Shown here one piece after another: positions 57,771 through 64,000 of a DNA stretch of 64,000 nucleotides. Both the position numbers and the translations under genes were made by a program. Under the pieces are notes generated by a model. It saw only the letters and a list, made by a program, of their open reading frames with translations, ran no database searches and was not told the DNA's origin. This stretch comes from Aggregatilineales bacterium. GTDB lineage: Bacteria; Chloroflexota; Anaerolineae; Aggregatilineales; Ch27. The stretch is taken from assembly GCA_029976025.1 (NCBI GenBank), contig JARKNX010000124.1, positions 18,015-82,014 of the forward strand, given 5' to 3'. Every line of letters starts with the position of its first letter. The stretch's first letter is position 1.

Positions 57771-58685
57771 TCACTCTGAACGGGCAGAGGATGGAGCCGA
57801 TGCTCGCTGCGGCTGCCGCCCATAAAGCGGGAGCAGCTCAATCACGCCGTCCTCACCGGTTGATACACGCTGCCCGCATGTGGTGCAGGCCCACGCCGTT
57901 TCGTCCGCCGACGGCACCAGATTTCCATCCTCGCAGGCCGGACAGCGAAGATTCTCCGCCAGGGGGCGAGGGCCAGATGGCAGCGAAGCGCCCGTTTTGC
58001 GCGCCCAGATGAGATCGTAATCGACCTGCCACCGGGCGCAGGTTACCTCGATCAGGCCCAGCTCGTCCGTCAGCCAGCGCTGGAGACTGGCGGTATCGAG
58101 CGTCTTGCCCGGCATGACGCGGCTGTCAGGACCGGTACGGTTACTGATCAGCATGATGCCGCCCGGCCGCAGGACGCGCGCCAGCTCGCGCAGGTCTTCG
58201 CGAGCATGAGGGAAGAACTCCCAGGCCTCCAGACAGGTCACCAGATCGAACGTGTCATCGAAGAAAGGGAGCGCGGCGACAGTGTGCCAGATCAGGTGAC
58301 AGCGGGCATGGCCGAACAGCTTGACCGCAGCGTGGAACAACATCTGCCGGCTGATATCCAGCCCGATCACGCGGCCGTGAAAATCGTCCTGTTCGAGGAG
58401 CACGTGAGGCAGGCGGCCCGTGCCGGTCGCCACGTCCAGAACCAGAGGGGCCGTCACGCTGTCCTGGCGCAGCCGGCTCAGGATCGGGCGGGCCAGGCAA
58501 AACGTCTCGTAGACATGATCGTAACGTTTGGCCCGGTCGTAGCGTCCGGCGTAGAGGTCGTACAGCAAGGCCACAACTCGCCATCCCAGATACATGCCTT
58601 CCGTGAGCCAGAGCAGATACCAGAGGATTCCCCCCAGGAGGGCCAGGCCGATCGCGATCAGGAAGATGATCACTACCTGATTCAC
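57771..58685 (-). CDS. Membrane-anchored methyltransferase with C-terminal zinc ribbon
   Basis: A 304-residue protein with an N-terminal membrane helix (VVIIFLIAIGLALLGGILWY), a methyltransferase domain (LVLDVATGTGRLPHVLLEQD, VIGLDISRQML, FDLVTCLEAWEF) and a C-terminal zinc ribbon CPAC-x15-CTTC. The ribbon is unusual for Methyltransf_11 proteins. Start is GTG 58685, overlapping the upstream SDR stop by 4 nt. It ends a four-gene leftward cluster: homoserine-kinase-like, GH5-like, SDR and this gene. Substrate unknown. Confidence 0.78.
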   Translation of the reverse strand: MNQVVIIFLIAIGLALLGGILWYLLWLTEGMYLGWRVVALLYDLYAGRYDRAKRYDHVYETFCLARPILSRLRQDSVTAPLVLDVATGTGRLPHVLLEQDDFHGRVIGLDISRQMLFHAAVKLFGHARCHLIWHTVAALPFFDDTFDLVTCLEAWEFFPHAREDLRELARVLRPGGIMLISNRTGPDSRVMPGKTLDTASLQRWLTDELGLIEVTCARWQVDYDLIWARKTGASLPSGPRPLAENLRCPACEDGNLVPSADETAWACTTCGQRVSTGEDGVIELLPLYGRQPQRASAPSSARSE

Positions 58686-59692
58686 GGACGCAGCCAGCCT
58701 TCCTGCCGTAGCCAGCGCGCGCAGCCAGCCATCCCCTCCGCCAGACGCACACGGGGGCGCCAGCCGAGGAGGCGAGCCGCCTTATCCATGCTGTAAGTAC
58801 ACCGTCGGGCCAGCAGACCGTTCAGCATTTCCCGGACTGGATACGGGTTTCCCAGCAGGCGCAGCAGCGGCCCGGCTGCGGCTCCGGCGCCGCGCAGGAC
58901 AGCCAGCGGGATGGGGAGCAGCACCTGATGGCCGGCCATTGCTGCGTAAGCGCCAAATAACTCCGGCCAGGTCACCGGCTCGTCGGATACGGCGTTGAAG
59001 GCTTCTCCGGCGGCGTTCGGGTGCTGTGCGGCTGCCAGCAGCAGACTGACCACATCATCGATGTATATCAGGGGGCAGGTAGCATCTCCGCTGGCCGGGA
59101 TAAGCGCCGGCGGGCGCCTGACCAGCCGGAATAACTGCACAGTCCAGAAGCCTGACCGCGGTCCGTAGACCATGCCGGGCCGGATCGCAACGGCCTCCAA
59201 CCCCAGCTCAGCGGCCCGCCGGAGCACCTGTTGCTCGCCAATGGCTTTGCTCTGCCCGTAGAACTCCAGAGCGGGGCGGAGCGGCGTGTCTTCAGTTACC
59301 TGCCCGGGCACGTTATAGCCGTAGGCTGCAATAGAGCTGACGTGTACCAGCCGCCGCACTCCGGCTGTATGCGCCGCTTCGACCAGCCGCGCGGTTCCGC
59401 TGACGTTGATTGCGTACTGGACCGATGCTGGCCCGCCTAACGCCGCCCCCACGTGAAAGACGGTGGCACAGCCGGCGGCGGCCCGCTCTAGAGCGGCCGG
59501 ATCAGTCAGATCGCCAATGACGAGCTCAGCGCCATGGGCAGCAATTTCGCCCCCACGCGCGGCGGAGCGGACCAGGGCACGCACGGGTGTCCCCTGCGCG
59601 AGCAGGGCGCGCGTCAGCGCCCCTCCGATAAAACCGCTGGCCCCGGTGACGAGCACCGGCTCCTTCCCCGGATCATTTCGCGAGTCCGTCAT
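58682..59692 (-). CDS. Extended short-chain dehydrogenase (3-beta-HSD/epimerase-like)
   Basis: A 336-residue NAD(P)-dependent epimerase/dehydratase. It has VLVTGASGFIGGALTRALLA at the N terminus, HVSSIAAYG, the catalytic YGQSK (Y-x3-K), and RPGMVYGPRSGFW. The best resemblance is to 3-beta-hydroxysteroid dehydrogenase/isomerase-like and NDP-sugar epimerase-like extended SDRs; substrate unknown. The 5' and 3' ends overlap neighbouring genes by 4 nt (ATGA and GTGA), strong signs of a tight operon. Confidence 0.82.
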   Translation of the reverse strand: MTDSRNDPGKEPVLVTGASGFIGGALTRALLAQGTPVRALVRSAARGGEIAAHGAELVIGDLTDPAALERAAAGCATVFHVGAALGGPASVQYAINVSGTARLVEAAHTAGVRRLVHVSSIAAYGYNVPGQVTEDTPLRPALEFYGQSKAIGEQQVLRRAAELGLEAVAIRPGMVYGPRSGFWTVQLFRLVRRPPALIPASGDATCPLIYIDDVVSLLLAAAQHPNAAGEAFNAVSDEPVTWPELFGAYAAMAGHQVLLPIPLAVLRGAGAAAGPLLRLLGNPYPVREMLNGLLARRCTYSMDKAARLLGWRPRVRLAEGMAGCARWLRQEGWLRP

Positions 59693-61134
59693 GGCAGGGC
59701 TTCTCCTGGCTCATAAAGGGCAATGCGGACCAGGCCAAGGGCTGCTTTCGGCTGGTAATCCGCCCGCCACAGGCCGAAGTGTTGTTCCGGGCTGTTGATG
59801 ACGGGGCAGGGGGGATCTGCACATGTTGCGTCCGGAGAAGTGTCAAACGCTGTCCAGACCAGCCAGCCGGCCAACCCGTCGTATTCGGCAGCCTGGATGG
59901 CATCCAACAGGAGCTGACCCTGCTGCAGCTCGCCCATCTGGGTGGTGCTGTAACCGATCGCAGTCAGCAGGACAGGCTTGTCGGTCAGGGAACGAAGGGC
60001 CGCGATACGCTGGCGGAGGCTGATAGCGTTGTCGTAATGCTGAAAGCTCACGAAATCCACGTAGGGGAGTGTGGCCTCAGCATCCTGTTCCCAGCTTGCT
60101 GTGACAGGGTGATTTCCGTCCTGGCTGCGCACCTGTTCCGCCATCCGGGCCAGCCATAGCAGCACTTCCTCCCGCGAGAAGCCGGCCCCTGACCGGTAGT
60201 CGCGATCGCCGCCGCTGCGCAGGTCCCAGGCCAGTATCGTCGCTTCATCCCGGTATCGCTTGGCCAGAAAGGCCGCCTGCGCGACGAATAGTTCTGGCTC
60301 GCGGTACGGCGAGCCAGCGGCCCGGCCCGAAGAGGTAGTCAGCGTCAGTATCAGGCGGAGGCCCCGCCCGGCTGCCTGCTGGATGAACGCGTCCAGCCGC
60401 CCGAAGGCGGCGGAGATGGGCACGGCGCCGTTGCCCGGACACTGGAAGAAGGCGTCGCTGGTGAGGGCCAGCCGGATTGTGTTGAAGCCGGCCTGGCGGA
60501 TCAGCTCAAGCTCGGTGGTGGTGTCTTGCCGGGGGAGGTCGGCGCCGAACAGCGGGCCGACATAATGGGCGGGGGAATAGTTGATCCCACGCACGGCGAA
60601 CGGCTGGTCGTTGAGTGTCAGGAAGCGCCCTTCGACTCTGGCGAACCCACTGGCGCCCGACGGCTCGTAGGAGGGGAGACTCGCCTGGAAGGCCGCCGCG
60701 TCGGCATCAGAACAACGGGCGAGCGGCTCCGGCGTCATGACGCCCAGGGCGCTGAGAGCGGCCGGTGCTTCGGGGCGGGCGGGATTGAGCGCCCGGGCGG
60801 CTTCAAACTGGCTTACGGCAGCGGAGATATCCCCCGCTGCGGCCAGGCTTTGCCCCTGATTGTAGCGGGCGGTGTAGAGCCGGTCAGCGCTGGGGGCCTG
60901 TCCGGGGCAGTCAATAGCCAGGGCCGCCAGCGGTTCGAGATATCCGATGATGGAGGGCCAGACAGGACCATCAGACCCTGCCCGATCCCAGAGCGCCTCA
61001 ACAGCCGCGCACAGAGCTTCCGGGCTTGTGGTATCAAGAGTAGGAATCAGCGTAGCCAGCGGGGGGCCGGATGCGGCCGGCGGAATCGGCGTGCACGCAA
61101 CCAGGGCCAGGGACAGGAGAACGATGCGTACCAT
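59689..61134 (-). CDS. GH5-like lipoprotein lacking both catalytic glutamates
   Basis: A 481-residue lipoprotein (LVAC lipobox, Cys 14) with a short helical-repeat region (about 80-130) and a TIM-barrel like GH5 cellulase-type hydrolases (VRGINYSP near 181, GFNTIRLALT near 217, SFQHYDN near 363). The barrel keeps Arg and His/Tyr positions, but the acid/base Glu of the NE motif is replaced: AWDLRSGGD has Ser-307 and Gly-308 (codon GGC at 60211-60213), and the nucleophile region reads LLTAIGYS with Ala-392 (codon GCG at 59959-59961) where GH5 has Glu. It should therefore be non-catalytic; a binding or scaffolding role is possible. It overlaps the SDR gene. Confidence 0.75.
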   Translation of the reverse strand: MVRIVLLSLALVACTPIPPAASGPPLATLIPTLDTTSPEALCAAVEALWDRAGSDGPVWPSIIGYLEPLAALAIDCPGQAPSADRLYTARYNQGQSLAAAGDISAAVSQFEAARALNPARPEAPAALSALGVMTPEPLARCSDADAAAFQASLPSYEPSGASGFARVEGRFLTLNDQPFAVRGINYSPAHYVGPLFGADLPRQDTTTELELIRQAGFNTIRLALTSDAFFQCPGNGAVPISAAFGRLDAFIQQAAGRGLRLILTLTTSSGRAAGSPYREPELFVAQAAFLAKRYRDEATILAWDLRSGGDRDYRSGAGFSREEVLLWLARMAEQVRSQDGNHPVTASWEQDAEATLPYVDFVSFQHYDNAISLRQRIAALRSLTDKPVLLTAIGYSTTQMGELQQGQLLLDAIQAAEYDGLAGWLVWTAFDTSPDATCADPPCPVINSPEQHFGLWRADYQPKAALGLVRIALYEPGEALP

Positions 61135-61142
61135 GGCACCCC

Positions 61143-62060
61143 TTACGCCGGCAGGGTTTCCGCCGCCGTGACCACGACTCCCTGAGTATCGACGGTGAGC
61201 GTCCAGACGCGCGAAAGCAGGCCGTGAGCATCAAAGACGGCCTGAACAGCGTCAGCGATGCGGTAGTGGTTGAACTGCGTGAAGATCAGCAGCGCCGGCC
61301 CTTTGTCGCTGATGGTGACGCCTGCGGCGCCCGCTTTGATGGCTGCCTCGACAGCCTGCTGACAGCCAGGAATATGCTGCCCCAGCGCCGGCTCCAGCAG
61401 CCGATCGTTCAGGACGCGAGCCAGGAGCTTGAAGTCTCCGGTCCGCAGGGCTTCAATGGTGAGGCCATGCCGGGCGATATTGTGGATTGCGTCCGCTGGC
61501 GATATGGCCAGGGGCAGGGGGATATTCTCGGGGGAATAGTACTGGACTTCCGGCAGGATAATGAGAACTTTGAAGGGCGACACATTGATGCGCCGGTAAA
61601 TGACGCCCCGGTCTCCGACTGCGCTGATCGTCAGTCCTCCGACCATAGCCGCGACGACTCCATCCGCCCGCCCTGAGATTTCCGCGCCCAGCGCGATCAG
61701 CTCGTCGCGACGGAGCGGCGCGCCCATCAGGCTGTTGGCAGCCACCAGTCCGGCGACGGTCATGGCATCTTCTGCGCCCAGCCCGGCGGAGAGGGGGATA
61801 TTGTTGCGCACATCGACGCGCAGGCCGGGCGGGGCATCTTCCACCTGCTGGAACATGCGGACGGCCCCATACATGACCGGGTGATAGCAATCCGGCGACA
61901 GATCGGCGCCGGCTTCGCCGTGCGTCTCGATCAGCAGGTGGGTATCACTCCGCTCGACCATGGTCACGGTGACATGCAGGGCGAGAGCGAGACTCAACGT
62001 CTCGACGCCAGGCCCCAGATTCGTACACACCGCGGGGGCGGTGACTTTAGCTTTGCGCAT
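61143..62060 (-). CDS. Homoserine-kinase-like GHMP protein with altered motifs
   Basis: A 305-residue GHMP-kinase-fold protein most like homoserine kinase (ThrB). The order of motifs is kept but their residues are changed: APAVCTNLGPGVETL for the usual substrate motif with G-F-D, GLGAEDA (93-99) for the ATP-binding GLGSSAA, RADG for the HPDN, and SDKGP (251-255) for the SGxGP. It may be a divergent kinase or a pseudo-kinase. ATG 62060 is used since the family start (MRKAKVTAPA) begins there; the frame is open upstream to 62246. The GH5-like gene starts 8 nt after its stop. Confidence 0.7.
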   Translation of the reverse strand: MRKAKVTAPAVCTNLGPGVETLSLALALHVTVTMVERSDTHLLIETHGEAGADLSPDCYHPVMYGAVRMFQQVEDAPPGLRVDVRNNIPLSAGLGAEDAMTVAGLVAANSLMGAPLRRDELIALGAEISGRADGVVAAMVGGLTISAVGDRGVIYRRINVSPFKVLIILPEVQYYSPENIPLPLAISPADAIHNIARHGLTIEALRTGDFKLLARVLNDRLLEPALGQHIPGCQQAVEAAIKAGAAGVTISDKGPALLIFTQFNHYRIADAVQAVFDAHGLLSRVWTLTVDTQGVVVTAAETLPA

Positions 62061-62163
62061 CCTGACTTTCCAGTCCCTGAGGTCCGTGAAGCAGTCGGCG
62101 GTGGGCTGCATGCCTCCTGATTGATATGAAGTGTACCACGATGTGGCGGCTGTGTTGGGGTGG

Positions 62164-63180
62164 TTAGCGCGTTTCGGCGAGCGGCAGCCAGAACATGAAG
62201 GTGCTCCCGTCGCCGTAGATGCTGTCCACTGTGATTCCGCCCCCATGTCGGGAGATGATGGTGCGCGCCATGGTCAGCCCCAGGCCACCCCCGGGGAGGT
62301 CCCGCACCGTGTTGTCGCTGGAGCGATACATCCGATCGAAGATACGATCCAGCTCACTGGGCATGATGCCGATCCCCTGATCGGCTACGCTGCAAAAAAC
62401 CCGTTCGGTATCCTGCCAGGCGTGAATAGCCACTGACTGTTCCGGCCGGGAATACAGGATGGCGTTGTGCAGTAGATGGTAGATCGCCTGGCGAAGCCGG
62501 AGCGAATCGCCCATGACGACCGGCATAGGGTCCTGCGTCGAGACGGCGATCGTCACGCCGCGCGCTCTGGCGAATATAGCCAGCTCCGTGACGACGCTGT
62601 CGATCAACCGGTGCAACTGCACTGGTACATGCTCCAGCGGCATCCCGGCTTCGATCCAGGCCAGATCGACCAGTGTGCCAATCAGATCGTGGAGCTTCTG
62701 AGCAGTCTGGCGGATTCGGGTGAGGAAGTGACGCTGCTGGTCGTTGACAGCGCCGAACTTGATGACCAGCTCGCCGAAGCCATCCAGCGCCGAGATGGGA
62801 TTGCGCAGATCATGGGCAATCGTGCGAACCAGAGCTTCGCGGCGGGAGTCCAGATCGCGCCGTTCGGTGACATCCTGCAGGATAACGACCCGCCCGCCGT
62901 CGGCAAAGGTGGTGCCGAAGCCTACAGCCAGCCGCTTCTGAGGGAGCGAAACATCGCAGGTGATGCCGTCCTCGAGCGCCAGGAGTCTGATCAGCTCATG
63001 CGAGTCGCGGAAGGCGTCGCCCGGGCGCTTGCCGACGCAGTCTTCCGGTCTGACGTGCAGCATCGCAGCGGCGGCGGGGTTCATCCGCCGGACGGCCCCG
63101 TCCGAGTCCAGGAGGATCAGGCCGTCCGAGATTGTCCGGAAGATATAATCGTTCTGGGTCTGGGTTATGCTTTCACTCAT
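62164..63180 (-). CDS. PAS-domain sensor histidine kinase
   Basis: A 338-residue cytoplasmic histidine kinase with no membrane segment. A PAS domain (about 15-120: IFRTISDGLILLDSDGAVRR) precedes a HisKA domain with the phosphoacceptor His in RTIAHDLRNPI, and an HATPase_c domain with N box (LLHNAILYS), G1 (DQGIGI) and G2 (GGGLGLTMA). It should respond to an intracellular signal. No response regulator is adjacent, so it is an orphan here. ATG 63180 is used; longer N-terminal frame is open but lacks similarity. Confidence 0.9.
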   Translation of the reverse strand: MSESITQTQNDYIFRTISDGLILLDSDGAVRRMNPAAAAMLHVRPEDCVGKRPGDAFRDSHELIRLLALEDGITCDVSLPQKRLAVGFGTTFADGGRVVILQDVTERRDLDSRREALVRTIAHDLRNPISALDGFGELVIKFGAVNDQQRHFLTRIRQTAQKLHDLIGTLVDLAWIEAGMPLEHVPVQLHRLIDSVVTELAIFARARGVTIAVSTQDPMPVVMGDSLRLRQAIYHLLHNAILYSRPEQSVAIHAWQDTERVFCSVADQGIGIMPSELDRIFDRMYRSSDNTVRDLPGGGLGLTMARTIISRHGGGITVDSIYGDGSTFMFWLPLAETR

Positions 63181-63214
63181 GATTCTGCCAACAGCCTGCC
63201 GCGCGACCGTGTGC

Positions 63215-64000
63215 TCAGCCAGATTGCTTGGGTTTCGTAGAACGTGTGCGATCCCTGGCCGGCCTGGATTTTGACCTGTCCGCCGGCGGTCGCGGATTGG
63301 AGGCCGTCTTATCCTCAATGACGCGCCACTTCTCGGTGCGCACTCTTTTTTCTGCGCCCGACGGGAAGGTGACTCTGGCCCCTTCAGCGTCGCGGGTGAC
63401 TGTCACGCCGTGCTGCTGTACGCGCACCGGCCAGGGCAGGGCGTACTCCCCGCCGACCAGAACCCGTTTCGGCGAAATGATGCGAATCCCTATCAGCCGC
63501 CACAACAGGTGCAGGGGCACCACCCCGGATACGTAATCGTCGTCGCCCAGGCCTGCCAGCACATCGCTGTTGTAGGCTTGCTGGAACGCCTTCTGCGTCC
63601 GGAGGGCGTGAATCTGGACGATCAGCAGCCGGTTCAATAAATCGGCAGCCAGATCGGGGCGCCCGGCTTCGATCAGGCCCTCGCCAATCAGCAGATTCCA
63701 GAACATCCAGACGCCGCCGCAGCCGGCGCTGTTCGCCGGATCATAGGCCGATTCCTGCGCCGGGCAGGCCGGGATGCCATAAGGTCGCCAGTAGCGGGCT
63801 GGATCGGTGATCGTGCCAATCAGCTTCTCGCGCCGCCCGGGGTCGTCGATCCCGGCCCACAGGGGCAGCAGAAGCGTCTGATCCTGATGAGTCCAGTCGG
63901 CGCTGGCAACCTGGACGTTATAGACCCGGCTCAATCCCTGCGCCGTGATGCGGTCAATCCGCGCGTAGCGCTGCCCGGTCATTGCCGCGCCCATGCTGCG
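63215..64000 (-). CDS. Partial glycoside hydrolase, MGH1-like (alpha/alpha toroid)
   Basis: The frame remains open to the right edge of the window, so the N terminus is missing. About 262 residues are visible. The sequence looks like an alpha/alpha-toroid glycosidase of the mannosylglycerate hydrolase/GH63 type: LLLPLWAGIDDPGRRE, YWRPYGIPACPAQESAY, GGVWMFWNLLIGEGLIEAG and a helical C-terminal part. The C terminus is a basic, Arg/Lys/Ser-rich tail. The stop at 63215 lies 35 nt before the kinase start. Substrate unknown; catalytic residues would be partly in the missing region. Confidence 0.65.
   Translation of the reverse strand, partial: RSMGAAMTGQRYARIDRITAQGLSRVYNVQVASADWTHQDQTLLLPLWAGIDDPGRREKLIGTITDPARYWRPYGIPACPAQESAYDPANSAGCGGVWMFWNLLIGEGLIEAGRPDLAADLLNRLLIVQIHALRTQKAFQQAYNSDVLAGLGDDDYVSGVVPLHLLWRLIGIRIISPKRVLVGGEYALPWPVRVQQHGVTVTRDAEGARVTFPSGAEKRVRTEKWRVIEDKTASNPRPPADRSKSRPARDRTRSTKPKQSG

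Overview
The window is a GC-rich, gene-dense stretch of bacterial chromosome. I see no rRNA, tRNA, insertion sequence, prophage or CRISPR array. The gene mix suggests a member of the Chloroflexota, most likely class Anaerolineae: lipoproteins with long Thr-Pro linkers ending in LysM or DUF3048 domains, a Flp pilin, a roadblock/LC7 protein, many orphan methyltransferases and glycosyltransferases, GAAC-N4-GTTC operators of the Gram-positive LexA type, and no outer-membrane or LPS genes. This placement is inference; no marker gene was compared.

Layout. 1-10.5 kb: tail of an unidentified gene, a DUF35 OB-fold protein, an F420-type NADP oxidoreductase, an MFS transporter, a LysM lipoprotein, a Nudix hydrolase, a UGT-like glycosyltransferase, a methyltransferase, a Gfo/Idh/MocA oxidoreductase, a membrane protein, a histidine phosphatase and a PIG-L deacetylase. 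10.6-14.7 kb: uvrA and a membrane protein, each behind a LexA-like operator in the same promoter geometry. 14.8-24.4 kb: TPR protein, UbiA prenyltransferase, queG, DUF3048 lipoprotein, then a leftward run tgt, uppP, PstS-like lipoprotein and SH3-like secreted protein. 24.4-38.5 kb: a MurF-Alr fusion whose active sites look dead, a tandem glycine riboswitch with gcvH-gcvPA-gcvPB, a duplicated two-gene cassette (multipass glycosyltransferase plus anchored partner), and a 1051-residue SHMT-GcvT fusion. 38.7-48.9 kb: Flp pilin, small zinc-finger protein, metal P1B-ATPase, PfkB kinase, EF-G paralogue, GT4 glycosyltransferase, TPR and double-XRE proteins, a secreted protein. 49.5-57.6 kb: DUF362 protein, response regulator, methyltransferases, C39-peptidase/TPR membrane protein, MurJ, metallo-beta-lactamase-fold hydrolase, roadblock protein. 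57.7-64 kb: a leftward overlapping cluster with a homoserine-kinase-like protein, a GH5-like lipoprotein lacking both catalytic glutamates, an SDR and a methyltransferase, preceded by a histidine kinase and a partial glycoside hydrolase.

How genes connect. Glycine cleavage is split: H and P proteins sit under the riboswitch, while the T protein is fused to serine hydroxymethyltransferase 4.6 kb away, which could couple glycine decarboxylation to serine synthesis. Queuosine (queG, tgt) and envelope functions (uppP, murJ, MurF-like) are present. The strongest leads are the degenerate MurF-Alr fusion, the SHMT/folate-fold/GcvT fusion, the paired LexA-like sites and the tandem glycosyltransferase-partner cassette. 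Three proteins keep recognisable enzyme folds but have lost key catalytic or ligand motifs.
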